DNA from: Bacteroidota bacterium
GTDB lineage: Bacteria; Bacteroidota; Kryptoniia; Kryptoniales; JAKASW01
Length of the DNA: 7,152 bases
Assembly (NCBI GenBank): GCA_021785235.1
Contig: JAJYGB010000398.1
Location: 1-7,152, forward strand
Direction of reading: 5' to 3'
Shown here: piece after piece, positions 1-7,111 of the stretch
How the letters are laid out: every line of letters begins with the position of its first letter
Numbering within the stretch: the stretch's first letter is position 1
Program-made: the position numbers and the translations under genes
Notes under the pieces: generated by a model
What the model was told of the DNA's origin: nothing
The model's input: only the letters and a program-made list of their open reading frames with translations
Database searches by the model: none

Positions 1-1
1 A

Positions 2-2536
2 CTGAAGGCTTTCGGGAACGACACTCTGAATTTCGAGCTCAAGGTCTACAACGGCATGAACATCACGAGGCTCATGGGTTTCCCGATAGAAGTGACGACT
101 CTCGATGCCAAGGGTGGCAAAATCTCGATAAGCGGAAATCTCACATCTCTCCCGTCAAACGCCATTTTCAGTCCTCTCGATTCCACAATTAAGATCGCGT
201 TTCACGATATTGCTATTAGGCCGGGCAGTCAGAGAGACAGCAACAATGTCCCTTACGCGGTGCCCGTCACGCTTCCGTTCATAACCGATGTCAACAGCAT
301 CCAGCTCAAAATAAATGGAACGATGGTAGGGGCGCAGGCGGATGGCAATACCGGCGTCCAAATCACGGATGCTGGCAACGGTATCGGCGAATTTTCCGGC
401 CCGACGTATATCGACGCGGCCTCATTCACGTCCGATCCCGCGTTCGCGAACATCAAATTCCCCGATGATCAGTTGGATCTCGCGCTTCCGGGCGAGACGG
501 ATCATTCGAAGAAGCTCCTGATACCGGCGTTGATTGCGTCCGGCACCGCTCCTTCGTCGATACTGAGCGGTCTCGCGGTTACCGACGCCAAAGGTAATTC
601 GCTTCACTATACCTTGTACGGGTTCGACGCGGTCGCGGATTCGAGCGGTTCGCTGGCCGACGGTGATACCGTGAAGCTTCTTACGACGATTCATTCCAAT
701 CTCTCGAACGTCACAAATCCGGACATAGATCTCAACATCGGCGACGTGGTGCTTCACAGCAAGAAATTCGACCCGATCCAGGGGAAAGACACCATCTCGA
801 TCGCCCTCGAAAAGTGGCAAATCCAGGGAAGCCAGTGGTCGATTTCACAGTCGGGCGGTTTCATGATCAATGCGGGCCAGCTGGTCACCGGCACTGTCAA
901 TGTGCCGTTCAGCGGGCTTCAGGTGACTCCAACGGATTTGAAGTACGGAAATTTCCAGGCGGATTCCATGTCGCTCGCCGGAATACTCCCGCTGACAGTA
1001 ACGGGTCAACTATATTTCGGCTTCGACGCGGGAAAGAACCACTGGTCCATCTCTGTGGCACCAAAGGGAAACAGCAATTCCGCCGCATACCTTGCGAATC
1101 TTCCCGGTGCCGCAACCACCGACAAGGTTTCGATCAACAATTTCTATTTGCTCAGCAACGGTGACGAAGGCCTTACAATCGACAACACGGCCACGGCAAT
1201 GACCTACTACAAAGTCGCGAAGTTCACTCCGACAATGCTGAATGTCTATCCGACTTATGTCCACATACCCGGGACTATTGATTTGGGCATACTCGGCTTG
1301 CAGGCGCAGAGCTGCGCGATAGACTATTCCAAATCGGGCGGCGTTGTTACCTCGAAACTGGAAGCGGTCCCATTCAGCTTCGACGTCGCGGGAGTACATC
1401 TTGCATTCAAAGCGGACCAGAACGATCCGGAATCGCTCGATGCCAAAGGTTTCATCGCGAAGGGAACAGTCTCCGAACCGGGAAAGTACAGCTTCGACGT
1501 GTGGTTGTACAGGACACCAGATTCGACCTCTGTCTGGACCGTGCCGGGCCAGACCCTGAACATCTCCCAGAACGGCGCGACGAGCTTCACGAATGTGGTT
1601 GGCTCCATGAACGTCACCAACAACGCGTGGAACAATTACTGGTTCGCGGGCGATATGACGGGCACAAATGGCGCGAGCGGAAGGGTGACTTTCGTGGTCT
1701 ACGGCGACATCATTGCGAATGGACAGAAGATCGGAGTGAAGAACATCAGTACGCCGTTCGGAGATATCAACTTCACTTACGATTTCCAGAAACACGAACT
1801 CCTGGGCAGTTTGAATATCAAGCAGACGCTTGCGGGTGGCGCCAAAATCGAAGGTACCGCTAATTCGATGGTTGACGATCAGGGCTGGTATTTCGTTGCC
1901 GGGGCCAGCCTGAAACTCAGCACGCCGAAGGTCGATGCCATGGCGGCTATACTCTTCGGTGACCATCCGATGGACGATGAAATAAAATACATAGTCCAGC
2001 AGTACTCCTGGGTATATAAGCATAAAGGAGCACTGCCTCCGGAATTTCCGGCGACCGTTTCGGGCTTCTACTTCGAAGGCGAGGTCGACGTGCCGATACC
2101 GGTGATACCGACTTTCGACTTCAACTTCGGCATAGTGACCGCCAAGCTGTGGGCGAACATCGGAGGTGACGTTCGTCTGGCGATGACATTTACGGGAGAC
2201 GGGAACACCTACGCCGCAGGGATCGACGTCTTCGCCGATGTAGGGGCGGGGATCGGAGGCTCCATCGGAATCGCCTGCGCGGGCGTTCAGGCGGAAGTCC
2301 TTGCGGATGTGGCGCTTGACGGACAATTCCAATCGGACGGAAACTGGTACGTCGACGGGAGCGCCACGCTGACGCTGAGCGGGACAGCTTACTGCGGCTT
2401 CGGAATTTGCGATTCCAACTGCGGAGGAATGTGCGACAAGCAGTCGGCGACCGCGAGCATCACGGTCGGAGTTGAAGGCCACTACGGCACCGACTATAAG
2501 AAGGTCCAGTTTGTTCTGGAGGGAGGCTTCAAATGA
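2..2536 (+). CDS. Large beta-rich protein of unknown function, 5' partial
   Basis: The frame is open from base 2 with no stop before the first ATG at 56. That ATG has no visible ribosome binding site, so the gene almost certainly begins upstream; 844 residues are visible. I do not recognise the family. The sequence is rich in Gly, Asp, Thr and Ser with alternating hydrophobic residues, as in extended beta-sheet proteins. A loose motif of a beta strand, Asp/Gly turn, Trp and another strand recurs near residues 315-338, 598-623 and 754-778 (numbered from the Met at 56). A more polar, possibly helical stretch lies at about 635-660. Near the C-terminus four cysteines form C-x4-C-x3-C-x3-C (780, 785, 789, 793), while only two other cysteines occur (420, 741). 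There is no T9SS sorting domain and no membrane segment in the visible part. The stop overlaps the next gene's start, so the two are probably co-translated. Export is inferred from composition and from the neighbouring exported protein; the N-terminus is not visible. Confidence 0.85.
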   Translation: MKAFGNDTLNFELKVYNGMNITRLMGFPIEVTTLDAKGGKISISGNLTSLPSNAIFSPLDSTIKIAFHDIAIRPGSQRDSNNVPYAVPVTLPFITDVNSIQLKINGTMVGAQADGNTGVQITDAGNGIGEFSGPTYIDAASFTSDPAFANIKFPDDQLDLALPGETDHSKKLLIPALIASGTAPSSILSGLAVTDAKGNSLHYTLYGFDAVADSSGSLADGDTVKLLTTIHSNLSNVTNPDIDLNIGDVVLHSKKFDPIQGKDTISIALEKWQIQGSQWSISQSGGFMINAGQLVTGTVNVPFSGLQVTPTDLKYGNFQADSMSLAGILPLTVTGQLYFGFDAGKNHWSISVAPKGNSNSAAYLANLPGAATTDKVSINNFYLLSNGDEGLTIDNTATAMTYYKVAKFTPTMLNVYPTYVHIPGTIDLGILGLQAQSCAIDYSKSGGVVTSKLEAVPFSFDVAGVHLAFKADQNDPESLDAKGFIAKGTVSEPGKYSFDVWLYRTPDSTSVWTVPGQTLNISQNGATSFTNVVGSMNVTNNAWNNYWFAGDMTGTNGASGRVTFVVYGDIIANGQKIGVKNISTPFGDINFTYDFQKHELLGSLNIKQTLAGGAKIEGTANSMVDDQGWYFVAGASLKLSTPKVDAMAAILFGDHPMDDEIKYIVQQYSWVYKHKGALPPEFPATVSGFYFEGEVDVPIPVIPTFDFNFGIVTAKLWANIGGDVRLAMTFTGDGNTYAAGIDVFADVGAGIGGSIGIACAGVQAEVLADVALDGQFQSDGNWYVDGSATLTLSGTAYCGFGICDSNCGGMCDKQSATASITVGVEGHYGTDYKKVQFVLEGGFK
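2522..2526 (+). promoter_or_regulatory. Ribosome binding site for the FN3 protein gene
   Basis: GGAGG sits 6 bases before the ATG at 2533 and lies within the last codons of the preceding gene. Together with the ATGA stop/start overlap (2533-2536) it fixes the start of the downstream gene and suggests translational coupling. Confidence 0.8.
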
Positions 2537-4566
2537 GAAAGAGAAATCCCGGAATTTTAATTGCGGTTATGTTTGCCGCTCTAGCGACAACGGCATCTGC
2601 CCAAACAATAACAGGGACTACCTTTGCCGCAGGCGGTCCGCTCGGAATCTACGTCGCGTCGGGAATACAACTTCCGAGCTCCACTCACCCCATCGACGGC
2701 GGCGTCGCGTATCTCTTCGAACGCAGGACACCTGGACAGCAAACCTGGCAGGAGATAGCGACGATCGGTGCCCCTGCGAGTCTGGAGGAGTTTCGCGCGC
2801 GGCTGGAACAAGGTATGCATGAAATTCCGGACACATTCTCGCTGAGCAATGTCCCCGTGGATTCATTATGGCAGCGGATCGCGGCTTACGGTAACGCAGA
2901 CTCGCTCGGGGTCTGGTCGGGAGTTCTCCTCATTCGACTGGCTACAGGGATGATGTATCTCGACACGACGGCACAGAGAGGAGTCAGCTACCAGTACAGG
3001 GTCTCTCTAATCGGCGCTAACCGTCAGCCGATAAGAACTCTCGTCTCGAACGTTGAATCCTATCCCCAGCGCGTCCAGCTTCCCAGGCTCCAACTTTACG
3101 ACAAGAGCAGCAATGAGAGCCGGATCGTGATTGAATGGACAAGCGGGACGGGAAAGGGTGCGAGCATGTTCAGGACTTACAGGCAGGAAGGATTGAGGGG
3201 AGAATACCATCCTATCGTCGCGGGCCGTTACATCATGGCAAGGCACGATTCTATTTTCTATTTGATTGCCGACTCACTCATTCAGGCAATGCAAGGATAC
3301 AGATATTATCTTCTGCCGACCGATTACTACGGCAATCCGGGCGTCCCGTCAGACACGGTGCTGGTTGGCGCGTACAACTTCCAGAATGTTCCGCTCCCGG
3401 ACAGCTTCCATGTTGCGAGCGTCGACACTCCGGCGGGCATTCACATCGGGTGGCGGCTTGCGAAGCCCCAGCTTGTCAGAAATCTTTCCATTTACAGGAG
3501 TGTCGACTACGACACCGGCTATCACAAGCTTTCCGAGATCGCCACTGGAGACACGGGCTACACCGATCAGACCGCCAGGGCCATGCAGAGATACTTCTAT
3601 TATCTCGTGATGAACGGACCACTGGGGGAAACATCTCCACGGAGCGCAAGAGTCTTCGGGATATACATCAGCCACGTAACTCCAATCGCTCCCGGGATTA
3701 TCGGGGCTGCCGGAACGAGACACGGCGTCCGGCTCAGCATAATAACGACCGACGTTCAGCAGACCAACTACCAGGTCTTCCGAAACGATGGAGTAAGACC
3801 TGAGCTTCATCTCGTGTCAGGGCTGGTTCCGCGGAAAGACTCCATTACCGTTCTTGAAGACACCAGCAGCGCCCTGTCCGGCGAACTAACATACGCTTAT
3901 GCCGTCAGGGCGGAAAACGCGAGCCATGTCTTCAGCTCATTCTCCGATACCGTGCATGTCCGTCCCAATCTTCCGACACATCCGCCGACGCCGCTCGGAT
4001 TGACCGCGACTGTGGAAGGCAACGTGGTACAGTTGTACTGGAACGACATGCGGCCGGGCAACCACACGGTTTCCGGTTATTTCGTTTACCGAAAAGAGAT
4101 CGTGAGCGGGAAGAGGAAGTCTGAGTTTGTGAAGCTCAACGATACGCTCCTAACCGCATCGAGAAACCGTTTCACGGATACGACCGCGGAAGCCGGGAAG
4201 AATTATGAGTACGCCGTTCGCGATCGCGACTTTTTCGGTGGGGAGAGCGAGCTGAGCACAGCGGCCACGGCCGAGATCCCCGAAGTCATGCCGCTGCCGC
4301 CGGGCGGCTTGCGCGCGCGCTCTACGAACACCGGAATATTTCTCCAATGGGATGGAACCATTCAGCCAAATCTGAGTGAATACAGGGTTTATCGTTACCA
4401 GCGGCGACAAAGGCCGGTCAGAATTGAGACTGTTAAATCCTCCGGGAACCTGGAAACTCTCGACAGAAGAACGAGAAAGGGAGACCTCTATTTCTACTAC
4501 GTAACCGCCGTCAACACCAAGGGCGTGGAGAGCGGGCGCAGCATGGAGGTTGGAGTAAGAAGATAG
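2533..4566 (+). CDS. Exported multi-domain fibronectin type III-like protein
   Basis: This is a 677-residue protein. The N-terminus reads as a Sec signal peptide: basic MRKR, a hydrophobic stretch at 8-18, and a likely signal peptidase I site at ASA|Q after residue 23. The remainder can be divided into about six fibronectin type III-like modules, at roughly 36-175 (with an insertion), 183-278, 287-378, 383-477, 483-582 and 586-676. Seen directly are the repeated hallmarks: a proline-rich entry (PLPD, PPTPLGL, PLPPGGL), a Trp or hydrophobic residue in strand B (IEWTS, IGWRL, LYWND, LQWDG), Y-x-V-Y-R in strand C, and Y-x-Y-x-V in strand F (YEYAV, YFYYLV, YFYYVTAV). Such modules usually mediate protein-protein or protein-glycan contacts outside the cytoplasm. 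No catalytic domain, lipobox or T9SS sorting domain is visible, so the protein is probably periplasmic, or surface-held through a partner. The upstream large beta-rich protein is the obvious candidate partner, which is inference from the overlapping genes. The first module is the least certain. Confidence 0.88.
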   Translation: MRKRNPGILIAVMFAALATTASAQTITGTTFAAGGPLGIYVASGIQLPSSTHPIDGGVAYLFERRTPGQQTWQEIATIGAPASLEEFRARLEQGMHEIPDTFSLSNVPVDSLWQRIAAYGNADSLGVWSGVLLIRLATGMMYLDTTAQRGVSYQYRVSLIGANRQPIRTLVSNVESYPQRVQLPRLQLYDKSSNESRIVIEWTSGTGKGASMFRTYRQEGLRGEYHPIVAGRYIMARHDSIFYLIADSLIQAMQGYRYYLLPTDYYGNPGVPSDTVLVGAYNFQNVPLPDSFHVASVDTPAGIHIGWRLAKPQLVRNLSIYRSVDYDTGYHKLSEIATGDTGYTDQTARAMQRYFYYLVMNGPLGETSPRSARVFGIYISHVTPIAPGIIGAAGTRHGVRLSIITTDVQQTNYQVFRNDGVRPELHLVSGLVPRKDSITVLEDTSSALSGELTYAYAVRAENASHVFSSFSDTVHVRPNLPTHPPTPLGLTATVEGNVVQLYWNDMRPGNHTVSGYFVYRKEIVSGKRKSEFVKLNDTLLTASRNRFTDTTAEAGKNYEYAVRDRDFFGGESELSTAATAEIPEVMPLPPGGLRARSTNTGIFLQWDGTIQPNLSEYRVYRYQRRQRPVRIETVKSSGNLETLDRRTRKGDLYFYYVTAVNTKGVESGRSMEVGVRR

Positions 4567-4600
4567 AATGACCACTGGACGCCAGGTCCGCCCGAAAGAG

Positions 4601-4752
4601 TAATTAGTTCACGCTGAAAGACATTTCACGGAGAGCCACTGAGAATCACAGAGCGACACAGAGACGCGAAATTATCTGTGTTTCTCAGTGTAACTCTTTC
4701 CTCCTCGGTGGAACTCTGTGCAATGTTTACTTTTTCAGTGAGAACTAATTAG
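4601..4752. repeat. Palindromic MITE/REP-like intergenic element
   Basis: The ends are inverted repeats. Bases 4601-4620 (TAATTAGTTC then ACGCTGAAAG) match the reverse complement of 4732-4751 at 17 of 20 positions, the outer ten perfectly. The symmetry continues inward imperfectly: ACATTTCAC near 4621 faces the complement of GTGCAATGT near 4719-4727. Both arms are crowded with the word CACAGAG, CACGGAG or CACTGAG, or its complement. The centre is near 4670-4676. A transcript would fold into one long, interrupted hairpin. TAATTAG also occurs in direct orientation at both edges (4601-4607 and 4746-4752), which could be a target duplication or simply part of the palindrome. There is no ORF inside, so if mobile it would depend on a transposase in trans. 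Confidence 0.7.
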
Positions 4753-4760
4753 AAGAAGAA

Positions 4761-4791
4761 CCCCGTCAACCTATGGATGGCGGGGCTTTTT
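4761..4791 (+). terminator. Intrinsic terminator, probably bidirectional
   Basis: CCCCGTC (4761-4767) pairs with GGCGGGG (4779-4785), with one T-G wobble, around an 11-base loop. It is followed by TTTTT at 4787-4791, which suits termination of the plus-strand operon ending at 4566. Read on the minus strand, the same hairpin is followed by TTCTTCTTCT and lies about 30 bases beyond the stop of the minus-strand gene. It can therefore plausibly serve both convergent genes. Confidence 0.72.
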
Positions 4792-4816
4792 GCGTGCTAC
4801 TCGTTATATAAGGCGT

Positions 4817-6604
4817 CTACTTCATCAGAAGCATTTTCCTGACAACAGTGGATGTACCTGCCTGGAGCCGGTAGAAATATACTCCGCTCGGCAATCTGGC
4901 TGCGTCGAAAGTCACCGAATGCTTGCCGGCGGTCCGCTGTCCATTCACCAAAGTCGCCACATCCCGGCCGAGTATACCATACACTTTCAGAGTGACATAG
5001 CTATTAGCTGATAGTTCATAGCTAATAGCTGTCGTCGGGTTGAAGGGGTTCGGGTAGTTCTGAGACAGGGCAAATCCTTTTGCAACTTCCGTTCGGTTCT
5101 CCTTCACGGGGGTTATTCGTTTTACTCTGACATAGCTGGTGCCCAACGAGCTGAAGTCGGCCTCGCTACCGAAGGAAGAAGGATAGTTTGTCGTATCTCC
5201 GCCGCTTGTCTTCACCAAAAGAGTATCCCCATAGATGTCCCATATTCCAAGGCCCAACTTCCCATCGCTTGCGTACCACGTTATGTGATGTGGGGTGAAC
5301 GATGAATCTATGGCATAGCTGACCGTCATTGTAGTATCAATATCCGTATTCATGGTAACTACAGAGCCGCTATTAAAATAATAGGCAACCACATTCGACG
5401 GTCCGCGCACCTTGGTCCAGGTCCCGAGCAGCGGGCTTCCTCCGACCGACAGAGGGTTCAGCAGTTTTCCGTACACGTCGCCGGCGGTCATGTTTGTGTC
5501 AACTCGTGTAGCACCCAGTATGTATTGCCCGTCGACGAAGCCTGCGACTCCGCCAAGTCGCCACTTGTTCCCGGACATGCCGTAGACCGTGAATGCGGTA
5601 TCCACCGGAACTCCGGTCGTGCAAAGGAACCTTCCTTTCACCTCCGGCGGCCCGGCCATCTCCATCCACGTTGACAGGTAATTCGTTCCGTCAAATGCGA
5701 GCATTGGGTTCATCGGACTCCGGCTGGAATCGGCGATGGTTATCCTGTCCGGCGCGACGCTGCCGGAGGGAGTGACGAATCGGCCGATGAGATTCCATCC
5801 CGTGTTGTTTGCCGCCTGGTCGTGAAAACCCACGAAATATCTCGACCCGTCGAAGCCCATTGACACAGGATTATCGCTCTTATATTGACTTCCGTCAATC
5901 AAAAAGTTGGAGCCTACAAGTGTGCCCTGTTTACTGACAAATTGACCATAGATGTATTCGTCAATTCCCGAGCCTTCGCACCATGCCATCAGGTAGTTTG
6001 TACCATCATAGCCGCATGCCATGTCCCGTGCATAGTTGCCGCTGATTTGGATTGGACTGCCTACGAGGTTACCCGATTTGTCTATGAGCTGTCCGTACAG
6101 ATGGTCCTGGTGATTGCCGCCCTTCTCATACAACAGAAGGTAATCGGTATCTTTAAAAGTAAGCCCTCCGCGTCCTTGTCCGAATTTTAAGTTAACACCC
6201 GTAACAATGGTGAAGGGTGTCCCCACAAAACTTCCGGAGGTGCTTATGTATTGTCCGTGAAGATCACCGATGCCACTCGTGTCGCCGCCGGCGAAGAACG
6301 GGAAGGGGTCCGTCCACACTGCAAGATAGTTTGTCCCATCGAAAGCAATGTTTAAGCCGGTTCCGGTTGCCTCCAGTGAAAATCTTGAGCCAAACAAGCT
6401 GCCGCCGTTGGAGATGAATTGGGCGGAAAGATCATTATGGTTTGAGACTAATCCCATCAAGTAATTCGCCCCATCGAAAGCGCCGCCCTGACCGAATGAG
6501 CTGTCGCTTCCGACGGCGATGGGAAATTCCTGCGCGGTGACGCTGGCTCGCGTAAAACAAATGACAGAGAGTGTTATGGAAAGAATTAATAGTCTTCTGA
6601 ACAT
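4817..6604 (-). CDS. T9SS-secreted seven-repeat propeller protein
   Basis: This is a 595-residue protein with four parts. (1) A signal peptide, MFRRLLIL followed by a hydrophobic core, with cleavage likely at VTA|Q after residue 24. (2) Seven repeats with a core F-D-G-T-N-Y-L followed by a beta strand, a G-Q/R-F/Y strand and S-x-x-G-x-x-V, at about 43-77, 88-133, 150-187, 199-236, 251-290, 304-340 and 356-385; this count suits a seven-bladed beta-propeller. (3) A segment at about 391-497 beginning LLGTW and containing GIWDIYGDTLLV and PSSF, resembling the lipocalin-like TIGR03067 domain first described in planctomycetes. (4) A T9SS type A sorting domain at about 512-595, with NYPNPFNPTT, LPSGVYFYRL and a C-terminal KMLLMK. 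Type A domains direct cargo across the outer membrane and are then removed, with anchoring or release. I start at the ATG at 6604 because the signal peptide begins there and AAGGA lies upstream. The frame extends to a TTG at 6634, but that would put ten acidic residues before the signal peptide. Its ligand or activity cannot be read from the sequence. Confidence 0.9.
   Translation of the reverse strand: MFRRLLILSITLSVICFTRASVTAQEFPIAVGSDSSFGQGGAFDGANYLMGLVSNHNDLSAQFISNGGSLFGSRFSLEATGTGLNIAFDGTNYLAVWTDPFPFFAGGDTSGIGDLHGQYISTSGSFVGTPFTIVTGVNLKFGQGRGGLTFKDTDYLLLYEKGGNHQDHLYGQLIDKSGNLVGSPIQISGNYARDMACGYDGTNYLMAWCEGSGIDEYIYGQFVSKQGTLVGSNFLIDGSQYKSDNPVSMGFDGSRYFVGFHDQAANNTGWNLIGRFVTPSGSVAPDRITIADSSRSPMNPMLAFDGTNYLSTWMEMAGPPEVKGRFLCTTGVPVDTAFTVYGMSGNKWRLGGVAGFVDGQYILGATRVDTNMTAGDVYGKLLNPLSVGGSPLLGTWTKVRGPSNVVAYYFNSGSVVTMNTDIDTTMTVSYAIDSSFTPHHITWYASDGKLGLGIWDIYGDTLLVKTSGGDTTNYPSSFGSEADFSSLGTSYVRVKRITPVKENRTEVAKGFALSQNYPNPFNPTTAISYELSANSYVTLKVYGILGRDVATLVNGQRTAGKHSVTFDAARLPSGVYFYRLQAGTSTVVRKMLLMK
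4999..5030. repeat. Perfect 11-bp inverted repeat inside the sorting-domain coding region
   Basis: AGCTATTAGCT (4999-5009) and AGCTAATAGCT (5020-5030) are exact reverse complements separated by ten bases, which are themselves similar (GATAGTTCAT). The stretch encodes the sorting-domain residues AISYELSANSY, so it is translated in frame. Confidence 0.8.
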
Positions 6605-6614
6605 GACGGGTTCA

Positions 6615-6619
6615 TCCTT
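6615..6619 (-). promoter_or_regulatory. Ribosome binding site for the T9SS cargo gene
   Basis: On the minus strand AAGGA lies 10 bases before the ATG at 6604. This supports 6604 over the upstream in-frame TTG at 6634. Confidence 0.5.
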
Positions 6620-6721
6620 GTCACAATCATCCAATTGAATTGCAACTTACCACGTTAAATGTCACACGACAGTTCCGATCTCGTTATGAGAAGGGAAACG
6701 CCGCGTTGAGTATGCTTTTAG

Positions 6722-6736
6722 ATTCCAGGTTGGAAT
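6722..6736. promoter_or_regulatory. Possible operator dyad
   Basis: ATTCCA-GGT-TGGAAT is a perfect 6-bp inverted repeat with a 3-base spacer, about 118 bases upstream of the minus-strand start. The size suits a dimeric regulator site, but a dyad this short can arise by chance. Confidence 0.22.
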
Positions 6737-7034
6737 AGCACGACTGCATCAGCCCTTTTGCACGCGAATCAAGCTAACCTTACCCAAAGCTAAAGACAAT
6801 CCAGTTGCAGCGTGGATGTGTCTATCCTCGCTTGTCGAGTTACTACACAGCATACGATAAACACACGCGGGTAGCCCATGGCTTTTGGTTCCAGGAGTTC
6901 CACGGAGAAGCCGGCCAAGAGACCGATGGGCACAGGTGGCTGTGAATTCGGACCACTCAGGCAGGAGGTGCCCAGGGATTTACCCGCTCGGGGCGGCCCG
7001 TCATTAAATCGCTGTATGATTCCCATGATTGCGC

Positions 7035-7042
7035 TAAATTTG
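7035..7042 (+). promoter_or_regulatory. Possible Bacteroidota-type promoter -7 box
   Basis: TAAATTTG matches the TAnnTTTG -7 consensus of Bacteroidota primary sigma promoters exactly. It lies 36-70 bases before the candidate SDR starts. No clear TTTG-type -33 box is visible at the expected distance, so the call is tentative. Confidence 0.35.
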
Positions 7043-7096
7043 GTGTAGAGAAATCTCCGCCGAGTGTGAGGAGGTTGAATGCTAATGAAAGCTGCG

Positions 7097-7102
7097 AAGG
7101 AG
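7097..7102 (+). promoter_or_regulatory. Ribosome binding site for the SDR gene
   Basis: AAGGAG lies 9 bases before the ATG at 7112. A competing AGGAGG at 7069-7074 could serve in-frame ATGs at 7079 (4 bases away) or 7085 (10 bases away), so the start is not settled by this site alone. Confidence 0.5.
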
Positions 7103-7111
7103 AAGTACCGG

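Larger units (their letters stand above)
6605..7078. other. Divergent intergenic region, no convincing gene
   Basis: About 470 bases separate the minus-strand T9SS cargo gene from the plus-strand SDR gene, so promoters for both are expected here. I see a small dyad at 6722-6736, a GC-rich island at about 6861-7000 (roughly 64% GC, against about 48% in the 200 bases before it and about 40% in the 60 bases after it), and a possible promoter box at 7035-7042. A minus-strand open frame (stop at 6790, internal ATG at 7026, 78 codons) and a plus-strand open frame (6878-7048, 56 codons) overlap over the island. Neither has a clear ribosome binding site or a recognisable domain, so I do not call them as genes. 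Confidence 0.6.

Noticed and set aside
1010..2482. 490-codon open frame on the minus strand, antisense to the large beta-rich protein
   Set aside because: It is rich in Arg, His, Val and Asp with no domain or hydrophobic core pattern. The plus-strand frame has a sensible beta-protein composition and a coupled neighbour, so this is a shadow of codon bias.
3135..3803. 222-codon plus-strand open frame within the FN3 gene
   Set aside because: It is out of frame with the FN3 protein, has a low-complexity Arg/His-rich composition and no signal or domain.
4601..4752. CRISPR-like array suggested by repeated cacagag words
   Set aside because: The words are 7 bases long, irregularly spaced, and arranged as a palindrome rather than as direct repeats with unique spacers.
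6605..6634. Ten-residue N-terminal extension of the T9SS cargo protein from a TTG at 6634
   Set aside because: It would place an acidic DDCDKDEP stretch ahead of a clean signal peptide. The ATG at 6604 with AAGGA upstream explains the start better.
7015..7020. TATGAT as a sigma70-type -10 box
   Set aside because: There is no TTGACA-like -35 at a suitable distance; the upstream DNA is GC-rich.
6635..7078. tRNA or other standard RNA gene
   Set aside because: I found no cloverleaf, GTTCRA T-loop with flanking stem, tmRNA or RNase P landmark on either strand.
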